Of a DNA stretch of 64,000 nt, positions 1 through 8,768 are shown in pieces. Position 1 is the first letter of the stretch. Every line of letters begins with the position of its first letter. The notes beneath the pieces are model-generated. The model worked only from the letters and a program-made list of their open reading frames with translations. It did not search any database and was not told where the DNA came from. Origin of the DNA: Hahella sp018986435 (GTDB taxonomy: Bacteria; Pseudomonadota; Gammaproteobacteria; Pseudomonadales; Oleiphilaceae); the NCBI RefSeq assembly GCF_050749805.1, contig NZ_CP192738.1, positions 3,534,001-3,598,000 of the forward strand, given 5' to 3'. Position numbers and translations under genes: made by a program.

Positions 1-827
1 GCCCGCTCCTGCAGCCACGCTTTGTGCTGTTGATCATGGGTGTCGCCGACGATCAGCAGCACAATATTGGGAAGGCGCCAGCGCAGCAGCGACGCCATTT
101 CAAACAGGGTTTCGATATTGCGGACGTAATCCAGGCTGCCCAGATAAATCAGCGCGCGTCGGCCCCGCATGCGTTTATCGACGCTGACATCGTCTGTGGC
201 GTCCGCATCAAAAGCCGCTACGGAAGCCTGCATGCGTTCCAGATCCACGCCCATGGGAACCGGGGTCATACGCTCGGCGGGCGCGCCCCGGCCCGCCATG
301 TCCTGTTTCATTCGCTCCGACTGCACAAAGATATGATCCGCCCGACTCAGCACGAGTCGGTACAGAACAAAGCGTCCCAGCAGTCCGCGCAACAGCAAAG
401 GCAGCGAAGCGAGCTTCTTCAAACCTGTGGCCCGGCGGGCGCGGTCTATCTGGCCTTCCGGATAGGGATAAGAGCACCAGTACAGGAACGGCATGCCTTT
501 GAGACGGGCGAGTATCAGCGCCATTAACGCGATAAAGGGCATATCCCGCACCTGTACGCCGTCATGCCGGTCGCGTCGGGACTGCGCCAGCGCCATGAAC
601 ATATGCATGAATACGGCGAGATGTTTGAGTCGGCGCGGCGGGTCCGCCAGAATCGCCTCGCCGCCGCCCCAGGCCTCCTCCTGTTCCTGCGCGCCGGGTT
701 TGCGAAACGCGACAATGTCGGAATACACCCCATGGCGGGGTAAACCGTCGCCAAAAAGCAGGCCCACATCCACTCGTCGGGCGGGAAATAACCCTGGCGT
801 CAGATAAAGCAGTCTCATCGTTCTCAT
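1..827 (-). CDS. Glycosyltransferase family 4-like, 3' end outside window
   Basis: The reading frame starts at 827 and stays open to the left edge, giving about 275 residues. The start reads MRTMRLLYLTPGLFPARR, and its ATG overlaps the TGA of the flippase gene (ATGA), so the two are translationally coupled. Near the edge the frame reads NIVLLIVGDTHDQQHKAWLQ, which resembles the central beta-strand/UDP-sugar region of GT-B glycosyltransferases (GT4). An LIYLGSLDYVRNIETL segment just before it fits the usual 'GRL...K..' position of this fold. The likely role is cytoplasmic addition of a sugar to the lipid-linked repeat unit of the exopolysaccharide. Donor and acceptor cannot be read from the sequence. 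The catalytic EX7E region would lie beyond the edge. Confidence 0.75.
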   Translation of the reverse strand, partial: MRTMRLLYLTPGLFPARRVDVGLLFGDGLPRHGVYSDIVAFRKPGAQEQEEAWGGGEAILADPPRRLKHLAVFMHMFMALAQSRRDRHDGVQVRDMPFIALMALILARLKGMPFLYWCSYPYPEGQIDRARRATGLKKLASLPLLLRGLLGRFVLYRLVLSRADHIFVQSERMKQDMAGRGAPAERMTPVPMGVDLERMQASVAAFDADATDDVSVDKRMRGRRALIYLGSLDYVRNIETLFEMASLLRWRLPNIVLLIVGDTHDQQHKAWLQER

Positions 828-2419
828 GCCGCGCGCGCGCCTCTCTTAACTAGCGATTTCAACAATCCTGTCTCCTCTACGGTGAAAGGCCGGAGCAACC
901 ACACTGACACCACGAAAGCGCCGACGATCAGCAGTGAATAACCCAGCAATGGAATAAGGCCGGCGCCGAGCGCCGCGACGGAAACGTCCGGGCTGATCGC
1001 GCCGGGAATGATCGCCACCGCCATGGCCAGAATGAGTTTGGTCTGATTGAGCCAGTCGAAGGCGTAGTCGCACCGCTGCTTGAGCCCCGCGATGATGAAG
1101 CTGTTAAACAGCACATGTCCCAGCCCGATGGCGATCACCGCCGCCCACACGCCGATGCCCAAGTGCAGCAGCGCCCACAGGCTGGGCAACGTGATCAAGC
1201 CCAGGGCTGCGCCCCATTTACACAGGTTGGCCTGATCCATCGTCACGGCGGCGGTTTCCAGTAAAAGCCGCTGGCTGTATGGGATCAGGCACAACAGGAA
1301 TCCGAAGAACAGGTAACCGGAGTCGCTGAATTTGCCGCCGGAAATAAGCTGGATGAGTTCGTCGCCGAATACCGCCGCCACAGACACCAACGGCAGCAGT
1401 ATCACCAGACTGACTTTGCCGGCGGAATTGGTCAGGCGACTCAGCTCAGGGGCGCCGCCGCCGTTGACGTAGACCGCCACCAGTTTCGGCCGGATCAGGC
1501 TGAACAGCAGCGACGCCGGCAGGTAACGCGCAATCTGGTCATTCAAGGTGCGCAGAAAGCCGAACACCGCGGAGGCCTCCGGCCCCAGGTATTTCTGCAG
1601 CAGATTAACCAGCGCCTGCGGGCTGTAAAGCAAGGTCAGCAAGTGCGCGAAATACATGTGCAGGGATAGCCACCATTGCTGGCGAATGGACGGCTCCGTC
1701 CAGCCCGCCTCCCCCTGTAATCCGCGCATCGAGCGACAGAATTTGATCAGGCACGCCAGAGCGACGGCGGTTCCAAACCCGGACGCCGCCAGTTCGATCA
1801 GCACCACTGTGTACAGCCCCATCCCAGGCTGCGCCAAGGTTTGCGCTGATGGCAAAAGTATTGGCAGGGTAAGGTTGGAACCGGAAAGCCGCCACAGGAC
1901 GAGTAACCCAGCCAGATAAAGCAGCTGCCGCCCCACCATGCTGGCCCGAATGCCGCCCTGCAACAGCAGCGGCCCGAGCACCGCCTCCCGCAGGAAACGG
2001 CCAACGCCCTCTACCAGAAAGACGCCCAGAAACACCAGTGCGGCGGGCCGGAACGCTTCCAGCCCCGCCCAGCTGAGATAGGCATCCATCAGCCCTGCGA
2101 ATAGCAAGGCGCAGGCGATAAGCGCCGCGCTTTGCCATGCCACGACGCGGCGGCAGAACCCGATTAAACGGGGCCCGTCCGCCTTAAGGCGATACTCGGG
2201 AAGCTGCCGCGCGGTGAGCCAGGCCAGCCCCAGTTGCGCCAGGGAGCGGCCAATTTCCGTCATAGCCAGCAGAGTGACGTAGGCGCCGTATTCCGTCACC
2301 GGCAGCAAACGCACCGTCACCAACAGAATGCCGAGGGTCAGCAAGGCGGAGATAACTTTGCCGGACAGGAACTTCTTCGTGCCGGAAATCAGCGCCTGAC
2401 GTGAATAAGGATGACTCAT
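824..2419 (-). CDS. Wzx-like polysaccharide flippase
   Basis: The product has 531 residues and is almost entirely hydrophobic, with about 12 to 14 predicted membrane helices. The N-terminus (SGTKKFLSGKVISALLTLG followed by LLPVTEYGAYVTLLA) is typical of the polysaccharide biosynthesis/MATE-like flippases, where a 'R.L....YG.y' element follows the first helix. The expected role is to move the undecaprenyl-linked repeat unit from the cytoplasmic to the periplasmic face of the inner membrane. It overlaps the ligase/polymerase gene by four bases (ATGA) upstream and the glycosyltransferase downstream, so it is inside the exopolysaccharide operon. Substrate specificity cannot be inferred. Confidence 0.8.
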   Translation of the reverse strand: MSHPYSRQALISGTKKFLSGKVISALLTLGILLVTVRLLPVTEYGAYVTLLAMTEIGRSLAQLGLAWLTARQLPEYRLKADGPRLIGFCRRVVAWQSAALIACALLFAGLMDAYLSWAGLEAFRPAALVFLGVFLVEGVGRFLREAVLGPLLLQGGIRASMVGRQLLYLAGLLVLWRLSGSNLTLPILLPSAQTLAQPGMGLYTVVLIELAASGFGTAVALACLIKFCRSMRGLQGEAGWTEPSIRQQWWLSLHMYFAHLLTLLYSPQALVNLLQKYLGPEASAVFGFLRTLNDQIARYLPASLLFSLIRPKLVAVYVNGGGAPELSRLTNSAGKVSLVILLPLVSVAAVFGDELIQLISGGKFSDSGYLFFGFLLCLIPYSQRLLLETAAVTMDQANLCKWGAALGLITLPSLWALLHLGIGVWAAVIAIGLGHVLFNSFIIAGLKQRCDYAFDWLNQTKLILAMAVAIIPGAISPDVSVAALGAGLIPLLGYSLLIVGAFVVSVWLLRPFTVEETGLLKSLVKRGARAA

Positions 2420-3921
2420 GCCGCCGCCTCCGCATGTCGGGATTCACGGTAAAGCCACGCCAGATACCCCAGCATGCCCCAGAACAGAATCTGAAAGGGC
2501 AAACCCTCCAGCAAGGTGCTGCGATAAACCGGATAGATCATGCAAAGACTCAGCGCCGCCTGAATGCCGGCGGCGTCCGCCATGATCCGGCGACCAAATC
2601 GCGCGGCGCGCAACCTGCCGGCGGTCAGCCAGGCCGACACTAATACGCCGTAGAACAGCAGAGAGCCCAACAGCCCCTGCTCCCACAACAAGGAAGACAA
2701 TGCCGTGAGGCTGACTCCGAAGCCCGGATAACGCAGCGCAATGGTTCCGCCGGTGGCGTCGTGGGCGGAGCCGATGCCGCAGCCGAAGAAGAAAGAGACG
2801 GGGTCATGCAGGCCTTGCTGATGGAACCAGAACAGCAACCCGGTGAGACGATTCAAGTAGTAGCCGCCGTAACCCTTGTCGCCCATGTTGTACGCCATGG
2901 TGTCGGACAGCATTTCCGACAGGCTCTGCGCCTTCACCAGTTGCAGATAGGCGTAGGCGGCGCCCAGTGTCAGCAACGCGCCGACGATCAACGCCAGCAC
3001 CGCCAGATGAGGTTTTCTCAACAACTCCCGGCCATACAGGGTGACGAACATCACCGGCAGAAAAATCACCACGACCTTGGTTTCACCGAGGAACAGCGGC
3101 GTCAGAGCGAACAGTCCCAGGACTGCAAAGTGGCGCGGCGTTATCAGCTTTTCGCTGCGTCTGGCCAGCAGGAAGCCCAGAGCGATCACCAGAAAACTCG
3201 CCATTTCGGCGTTGGCGCCGCCGGCGTAACGGGTTGCGCCGAAAGTGCCGGCCACCACGTCGATGGGGATCATACCGGGATAGGCGTATTGCAGGCTTTC
3301 CCTGACAGGCACGAGCTTGAGCAGCTCATAGAGCGCGAACGGCAATTGCACGATCACCAGCGCCGCGAACAGCCGCACCCAGCGGTCCATGTCCGCGCGG
3401 GAAAAACTTAGCCAGGCCAGTGCGAAACAGACGCCCATGACCTGAAAGTAGCGTTTGAATCCGCTGGCGAGTTCAAAGAGCGTCGATTGCGCCGCGCCGT
3501 TCAATAAGGCGTAGCCGACAAACACCAGCGCCAGCCAGATAAACAGCGGCTGCTTTTCGGCGCTGGCGGGATTGAGCAGGCGGCGCGAGGCGGCGCTGAG
3601 GAACAGGATCAGCCCCAGCACGGAAATGCCCCACACTGCTTTCTTGCTCAGGCCTTCCGCCCAGATGGGCGCCAAGCCGGCTACGAACAGGCCTAAAAAC
3701 AGGATCAACCACAGGGTGATGGCGGCGTTGGCGAACGCCAGCAGGCCGACGATCATGCCCGCCGCCAGACCCGCCAGCAACAGGTTGCCGGTGGAGGCGA
3801 CCACGCCGAATACAACGGCGGCGCCCAGCGCCCCCAGAATGATCAGCGCTTCCACCCCGTATCGCTCAAAAAATACCAACGCGCTGCCTGCGCCGGCTTG
3901 CAACTGCTGACTGAAAATCAT
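2416..3921 (-). CDS. O-antigen ligase / Wzy-like polymerase membrane protein
   Basis: This 501-residue protein has about 11 to 12 hydrophobic segments and a large soluble loop around residues 320-400. That loop contains LNRLTGLLFWFHQQGLHDP and a GCGIGSAHD segment, in the position of the periplasmic loop of O-antigen ligase/Wzy proteins. The family polymerises or ligates lipid-linked glycans on the periplasmic side. In an exosortase-type EPS locus a polymerase role is more likely than lipopolysaccharide ligation. It lies between epsI (69-base gap) and the flippase (4-base overlap). Sequence conservation in this family is low, so the call rests on topology and context. Confidence 0.7.
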   Translation of the reverse strand: MIFSQQLQAGAGSALVFFERYGVEALIILGALGAAVVFGVVASTGNLLLAGLAAGMIVGLLAFANAAITLWLILFLGLFVAGLAPIWAEGLSKKAVWGISVLGLILFLSAASRRLLNPASAEKQPLFIWLALVFVGYALLNGAAQSTLFELASGFKRYFQVMGVCFALAWLSFSRADMDRWVRLFAALVIVQLPFALYELLKLVPVRESLQYAYPGMIPIDVVAGTFGATRYAGGANAEMASFLVIALGFLLARRSEKLITPRHFAVLGLFALTPLFLGETKVVVIFLPVMFVTLYGRELLRKPHLAVLALIVGALLTLGAAYAYLQLVKAQSLSEMLSDTMAYNMGDKGYGGYYLNRLTGLLFWFHQQGLHDPVSFFFGCGIGSAHDATGGTIALRYPGFGVSLTALSSLLWEQGLLGSLLFYGVLVSAWLTAGRLRAARFGRRIMADAAGIQAALSLCMIYPVYRSTLLEGLPFQILFWGMLGYLAWLYRESRHAEAAA

Positions 3922-3990
3922 CGAACATCCTTTCGATTAAAAGTAAGAGTCCTTCCGGTTATTTACTGCGTCAACCTGTTATGTGAATCC

Positions 3991-4671
3991 TTACTGAGTC
4001 AAACCCGCCAGACGCTGCCGCGACGCTGGCGATATTTCCGTTAAAAGCGCGTCCACCAGCTCCCGCTGTTTCTGAAACGCGCGCAGGGAATCTTTATCCA
4101 CGGAGGACACGCGAAACAGCAGTCCATCCGGAATGTAACCACGGAAGCCGTAACTGACCTCCTTCAATTTCTTGTCCACCTTGTTGGCGATCACCTTCTC
4201 GCCCACCGTCGCCCAATAAGTCACCGGTTCATGGCGCTGCCCCTGTGACGTCAGCAGACGGGTGATGCGAATCTGGCCATAATCGGTCTGCAACAGCCCG
4301 GTGGTCTTGTCCGCCAAAGTGAACCCCTGGGCCGGATAGCAGACTTCCGGGTAGTGCATCTGAATGGCGTCGCGCTGGTCTTCGCCGTAAGCAATGGAAA
4401 CCATTACTCGGTAACCCGATTCGTCCACATAGGTACGGGACAGCGTCTGGTTATAAATGCGATCGATCGTCTCCCGGGTCTGCGGATCGACGATCTGGTT
4501 AGCGGAGTGCGTGACTTCGCGCCACCCGCCGAACACCTCAGGAATCATCGCATCCAGCTTCACTTTGGCGATGTGATCCGAGAGCATTTCCCTTGGCGTC
4601 AGGGCATACGCCGACACCGCGGAAATCACCATGGCCGCGCAGGCGATCAGACTGGTCTTGTGATTACGCAT
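3991..4671 (-). CDS. epsI: EpsI family exosortase-associated protein
   Basis: The 226-residue product has one N-terminal hydrophobic segment that works as a signal anchor and is otherwise periplasmic. It carries the signature of the EpsI domain: a GGW residue group near 47-49, then an 'IQMHYPEVCYPAQGF' element near 105-119 with conserved His, Cys and Gly, and a late 'YWATVGEKV' strand. In other genomes EpsI is encoded next to or fused with exosortases; its biochemical job is not established. Here its start overlaps the end of exosortase B by 8 bases, which supports a joint function at the inner membrane. Confidence 0.88.
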   Translation of the reverse strand: MRNHKTSLIACAAMVISAVSAYALTPREMLSDHIAKVKLDAMIPEVFGGWREVTHSANQIVDPQTRETIDRIYNQTLSRTYVDESGYRVMVSIAYGEDQRDAIQMHYPEVCYPAQGFTLADKTTGLLQTDYGQIRITRLLTSQGQRHEPVTYWATVGEKVIANKVDKKLKEVSYGFRGYIPDGLLFRVSSVDKDSLRAFQKQRELVDALLTEISPASRQRLAGLTQ

Positions 4672-5542
4672 TGGCCTGTCTCCTCCTTGTCGCCGGTTTC
4701 AGCGCCAGATGCAGGATTGAGTCGACGCCAATAATGAGCAACAACGCGCTGACAAACAGCACGATGCCGGCGAATCCATGCAGAAAGCCCTGCCCCGCCT
4801 CATCGCCGTAGTGATAGGTGATCAAGGTCAGCGCCAGCACCCTGATGAAATTGGCGACAAATGAAATCGGAACAATGGCGATGGCAAGGGCGACGTTACG
4901 CCAGATCGATTCGTGACGCACGATGTGCAGATAGAACAGCCCCATCGCCTCCAGCGTAAACAAGGTATGCAATCCCGCGCAGGCGTCGGCGATCAGCAGG
5001 CGGTATTGGCCGACCTGCAGAATCACTCCTGATCGGGATACCGGATAGCCCGCCCAGTAAAGCACCTGATCCACGGACCAGGACACCGCGGTTTTCATGG
5101 GCAGCGTCAGCGCGCTCACCAGCGGTCCCGGCAAGGGCGCCATAAAAATCATGAACAGCAGTGGAAACCACATCATTTTCACGGCTTCGCGACCTCGCAG
5201 CAGCAAAAGCAGCCCTGCGACCACCGGAATCTGCGAGCCCACTTCGAACAGCAAAATGTCCTGCGACCGCCCCAATACATATAGAACCAGGCCGCCGCCC
5301 AGGGCGACACAACCTTCCAGGGAGGCGGGAGCAAACTCAAGCCGGTGAATGTCCTGGCGTTTTTTCCAGAAAAACCACAGCACCAGAGTGAGAATAATCG
5401 GCTCATGCCCCTGCTCACCCGACGCCCACGAAGAACCGGCCAGATCGTAGTAGGTGGGCAGATAAAGCACGACAACGCCTAATAGTACGGGCGACCATTC
5501 GCTAATCGCCGGAATATGGGGTCGGGTGATCGTCTGCTGCAT
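4664..5542 (-). CDS. xrtB: Exosortase B (XrtB)
   Basis: This 292-residue polytopic membrane protein carries the exosortase catalytic set: Cys188 in LLIADACAGLHTLF, Arg234 in SFVANFIRVLAL, and a downstream His (His255 in QGFLHGFAGI). Exosortases are transpeptidase-like enzymes that recognise the PEP-CTERM tail of exported proteins and cleave it during surface sorting. The short form without a fused EpsI domain, with EpsI encoded immediately downstream, fits the XrtB subtype found in EPS loci. A likely substrate, the PEP-CTERM protein at 11997-12674, lies about 7 kb away on the same strand. It is cotranscribed with epsG (30-base gap). Confidence 0.9.
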   Translation of the reverse strand: MQQTITRPHIPAISEWSPVLLGVVVLYLPTYYDLAGSSWASGEQGHEPIILTLVLWFFWKKRQDIHRLEFAPASLEGCVALGGGLVLYVLGRSQDILLFEVGSQIPVVAGLLLLLRGREAVKMMWFPLLFMIFMAPLPGPLVSALTLPMKTAVSWSVDQVLYWAGYPVSRSGVILQVGQYRLLIADACAGLHTLFTLEAMGLFYLHIVRHESIWRNVALAIAIVPISFVANFIRVLALTLITYHYGDEAGQGFLHGFAGIVLFVSALLLIIGVDSILHLALKPATRRRQANA

Positions 5543-5571
5543 GATGTTTCAGTGCTTCGCGCGCGTGAGTG

Positions 5572-6441
5572 TCAGGTTTTGTTTAATAGACTCCCGGCGA
5601 TGGCGACGCCGTTTTGCTCTAGATTCGCCACCAGGGATTTAAGGCCTCTGACGTCAGTTTTGTGCTGGCTCGCCACCACCAGCGCCCCGCCCGCCTGGGC
5701 GGATATCGGCTGCGCGTCGGAGACCGACGCTCCTGGCGGAGTGTCGAAGATGACGATGTCGTAGTGCTCCGTCAATTCCTCCATCAGACTGGGGAAACGC
5801 GGCCGGCTGAGCAGCTCCTGGGGATTGGGCGGAATCGCCCCGGCGGTCATCAGAAACAACCCCTGCAGGCCTTCGATCCGTCTCACCGCTTCCCGCCAGG
5901 GAATGCGATCAGCCAGCACCGTAGAAAAACCAAATTTATTGGCGCGCTTGAACAGCTCATGCTGCCGCGGCGTACGCAGATCGGCGTCCACAATCAACGT
6001 GCGCTCTCCCAGTTGCGAGAACACCACCGCCAGATTGGCGGCGACAAAACTACGGCCTTCGCCATGATTTGCGCTGACCACGGACAAGGCTTTGCGCCCG
6101 TTTTGCGCGTCAAACCAGCGCAGCAGCAATTGGCTGCGCAAAGCCCGCAGTTGTTCGACGATATGACTGAACGGGTTGAACGCGGCGACCACTTCCTGAC
6201 TGATGCGGTCGTCGGACGCCTGCAAATAGGAGTAAACAAACTGCTGCGACAACGCGAACTGAATATCCTGGTCGTCCAACAAACCCAGTTGCATGGCGGC
6301 GTCGCCAAAACGCAGACCGGGCTTGCTTTGCTGCAAACGCAGAATCTGCTCCGCGGCGGCGGGCTCCAGACGCCCGCTGTCGATCAATATGGCGCCAATG
6401 GATGGCGAATGACTGCTGAGGTTTAGAGCTTCCATGTTCAT
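5572..6441 (-). CDS. epsG: EpsG-type chain-length tyrosine-kinase-like ATPase
   Basis: This 289-residue protein has an N-terminal GspE-N/MshEN-like helical region (about 15-80) followed by a ParA/Wzc-type P-loop ATPase. The Walker A region is VVSANHGEGRSFVAANLA (121-138), with Arg where most Wzc kinases have Lys. The A' motif is TLIVDADLR (148-156) and the B motif is IVIFDTPP near 218. There is no obvious Tyr-rich C-terminal cluster. The family acts in the cytoplasm with EpsF to control polysaccharide polymerisation. Its start codon overlaps the last base of the epsF stop, so expression is coupled. Whether it autophosphorylates is unknown. Confidence 0.85.
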   Translation of the reverse strand: MNMEALNLSSHSPSIGAILIDSGRLEPAAAEQILRLQQSKPGLRFGDAAMQLGLLDDQDIQFALSQQFVYSYLQASDDRISQEVVAAFNPFSHIVEQLRALRSQLLLRWFDAQNGRKALSVVSANHGEGRSFVAANLAVVFSQLGERTLIVDADLRTPRQHELFKRANKFGFSTVLADRIPWREAVRRIEGLQGLFLMTAGAIPPNPQELLSRPRFPSLMEELTEHYDIVIFDTPPGASVSDAQPISAQAGGALVVASQHKTDVRGLKSLVANLEQNGVAIAGSLLNKT

Positions 6442-7889
6442 CAGGCTTCTCCCGCCAATGGATAAGAGCCGCCCGCCATCGCGCCGTTCTTCAGTCCCGA
6501 CGGTCTGGCGGTATCGGTCTTCCCTTCTTTTTTCTTCGTCATGGATACCGGCGCTTTACTCAATTGCGCCAATACGGGAACGCCAAGTGCGGATTGCAGA
6601 TCTTCTACAGAGCGCACCCTAGGGTTGCGTAATTCCAGAATCAGCGCCGCGCCGACAGACAATAGTCCTCCCAGCATCACCGCGATAACAAGATTGAGAA
6701 ACAACATGGGTTTGCTGTGCTTGAGGGGCGGCGACGCCGGCGTCAATACGGAGACATTGGTCTGCACCGTTTGCGCCTCCAGCTGACTTTGCGTGAGACG
6801 CTGGCTGATGGCGTCGAAATCCCGCTGCGCGGTTTCCACCTGATGGGACAGAATCTGAATCTGGTCGTGCTGACTTTTCAGCTCCAGCATTTTCTTTTTC
6901 TGTTCTTCGATGGCTTCTTTCAGTTCCGCCTGTTTGGCTTTGCTGACGCGTCCAACTGTAGAAATGGATTCCGCGATCTTGGCGGTTTCCATGCGCAGAC
7001 GGGATTTCATGCTGGCCAGTTCGGACGCGGCGCTTTTGTATTGCGGGTGGTTGACGCCATAGTCTTCGGACAACTCCTGCAGCCGCGACTCCATGCGCGC
7101 AATGTCGGTTTTGAGCTGGATGATCAGCGGATTGCGCATGATTTCCGGCAGCGTGTCGCTACCCTGGTTGAAGCCCTGCTTGCTGGAGGAATCCGTGCCT
7201 TCCGCCAGGGCCAGACTCAGCTGCGCGGTCAGCTCGCCCAGTTTCTGGTTTTCGAAATCCAGGCGGTCATTGGTCACTACGATGCCGGTTTCCTGTTGAA
7301 AATTAGACAGCGCCTTTTGCGCTCTTTGCAGGCGCTCGCGCTGGGTTTCGTATTGCTGCTCAAACCAGGCGGCGTATTTTCTCGCCGGCTCCGCCCGCAG
7401 ATCGATCGTGGTGTCGATATAGGCTTGTGCGAACGCGTTGGCGGCGGTGGCGGCGAAGCGGGGGTCCGTGGCGCTGAACTCCACGCTGATGACATTGCTT
7501 TCCCGGGCGGGACTGACTTCCAGATTTTTCTTCAGACCCGGCGCCATCCACACGGCGATGGTTCCCTGGCCGCCGGTTTCCTCCAGCCACTTGTCGCGGG
7601 TTTCAGGGTTTTCGTCCAGTTTCAGCAGGCGCACTACGCCCTGTGCGACGCGATCGCTGGTGATGATATCCATCTGCGTCGCCATATAACCCGGCGACAT
7701 CATGCCCGGCAGCACCATGCCGACAATGCGGTCGGGGGTCTGCACGTCCAGCACCACAGTGGTGGAGGCGGTGTATTCTTTGGGAATGAGCAGGCTGACC
7801 ACGGCGGTGGTCGTTATCGTGGCCAGCAGGACGCTCAGCACTACCCAGCGCCGCGCCCACAGAACCAGTAATACATGTTTCAAGGTCAT
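6441..7889 (-). CDS. epsF: EpsF-type chain-length determinant (Wzz/GumC family)
   Basis: The 482-residue product has the Wzz plan: a membrane helix near residues 12-34, a long periplasmic region rich in coiled coil (about 165-385), and a second helix near 405-430 preceded by the Pro-rich element LTPASPPLKHSKP. The N-terminus (LKHVLLVLWARRWVVLSV) is typical. It forms the periplasmic co-polymerase that pairs with the EpsG ATPase and the EpsE outer-membrane channel. The C-terminal cytoplasmic tail of about 50 residues is Lys- and Ser-rich and would face EpsG. It is preceded by epsE with a 28-base gap. Confidence 0.88.
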   Translation of the reverse strand: MTLKHVLLVLWARRWVVLSVLLATITTTAVVSLLIPKEYTASTTVVLDVQTPDRIVGMVLPGMMSPGYMATQMDIITSDRVAQGVVRLLKLDENPETRDKWLEETGGQGTIAVWMAPGLKKNLEVSPARESNVISVEFSATDPRFAATAANAFAQAYIDTTIDLRAEPARKYAAWFEQQYETQRERLQRAQKALSNFQQETGIVVTNDRLDFENQKLGELTAQLSLALAEGTDSSSKQGFNQGSDTLPEIMRNPLIIQLKTDIARMESRLQELSEDYGVNHPQYKSAASELASMKSRLRMETAKIAESISTVGRVSKAKQAELKEAIEEQKKKMLELKSQHDQIQILSHQVETAQRDFDAISQRLTQSQLEAQTVQTNVSVLTPASPPLKHSKPMLFLNLVIAVMLGGLLSVGAALILELRNPRVRSVEDLQSALGVPVLAQLSKAPVSMTKKKEGKTDTARPSGLKNGAMAGGSYPLAGEA

Positions 7890-7917
7890 TACTTATCTTT
7901 CCTGGAACAGATCTTTC

Positions 7918-8754
7918 CTAGAACAAACTTTCGCGAATGTAGATAACGTCATCGGCGCGCACGAGGTCGTACAGCTCCGATTCTTTCAACTCCACATCGC
8001 CTTTGGCGTCCTTGCGATACACCTTGATGCCATTGTCGGTGCCGCGCAGGCTGACTCCCCCGCCCTGGGCCAGAGCCTGTTGTACGGTCATGTTGCGTTC
8101 GACCCGATAGACGCCGGGACGCTGCACCTCGCCGTAGATGTAATACACCGGGGCCTTATCCACAAAGATCACATCGCCGCCAGCCACCAGGATGTTAGCG
8201 TTGCGTTCCCCCTGGGCGAAGATGGCGGGGAAATCCACCTCTCTGTGGAACGGCCTGCCTTCGCGAATCCCTGACACCACGACAATGTCAGAGCCTGAAT
8301 CGGTGACGCCGCCGGCCATCGCCAATACGTCGGAAAGCCGGGTCTTTTGCGTCTCCAATGGAAAGCGGCCGGGGCGGCTCACCTGCCCCAACACCGACAC
8401 CTGATTGCCGCGAATTTCCAGCAGCGTAATGGTGACCTGAGGGTCCTTCACGTACTTGCCTTGACGCAAACCTGCGGCGATTTGCTGTTCCGCCGCCGCC
8501 AGGGTTTCTCCACCCAGTTGCAGGCTGCCGATCAGCGGGTAAGTAATACTTCCGTTTTCGGAAATACGGGTATCCAGAGTCAGGTCCGGTTGTTGAAATA
8601 CGTTGATGCGAATCGCGTCCCCGGGGGCCAGGCGGTAATTCAGGCCGGCGACCTCCGCCCGGACTGGCGTAAACAGGATCAGCGTCAACAGACCCAGCAC
8701 TATCTTTGTTCGCATTTGCGTCAATTGCATGACGTAAGAAAATAAAGCTTCCAT
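7918..8754 (-). CDS. epsE: EpsE-type polysaccharide export protein (Wza/SLBB family)
   Basis: The protein has 278 residues from the first ATG. A better start may be the third Met (8715), because MRTKIVLGLLTLILFTP then forms a clean signal peptide ending near VRA. The mature part begins with the Poly_export motif YRLAPGDAIRINVFQQPDL, followed by two SLBB-like repeats (VSVLGQVSRPGRFPL near 132 and YYIYGEVQRPGVYRV near 205). These features define the outer-membrane secretin-like exporter for capsule/EPS. No lipobox Cys is visible, unlike E. coli Wza. It sits between epsD and epsF in the same operon. Confidence 0.9.
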   Translation of the reverse strand: MEALFSYVMQLTQMRTKIVLGLLTLILFTPVRAEVAGLNYRLAPGDAIRINVFQQPDLTLDTRISENGSITYPLIGSLQLGGETLAAAEQQIAAGLRQGKYVKDPQVTITLLEIRGNQVSVLGQVSRPGRFPLETQKTRLSDVLAMAGGVTDSGSDIVVVSGIREGRPFHREVDFPAIFAQGERNANILVAGGDVIFVDKAPVYYIYGEVQRPGVYRVERNMTVQQALAQGGGVSLRGTDNGIKVYRKDAKGDVELKESELYDLVRADDVIYIRESLF

Positions 8755-8768
8755 GTTTTTAGTCGCCG

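Noticed and set aside
208..807. Short ORFs on both strands at the left edge
   Set aside because: They are out-of-frame shadows of the glycosyltransferase frame that starts at 827 and stays open to position 1.
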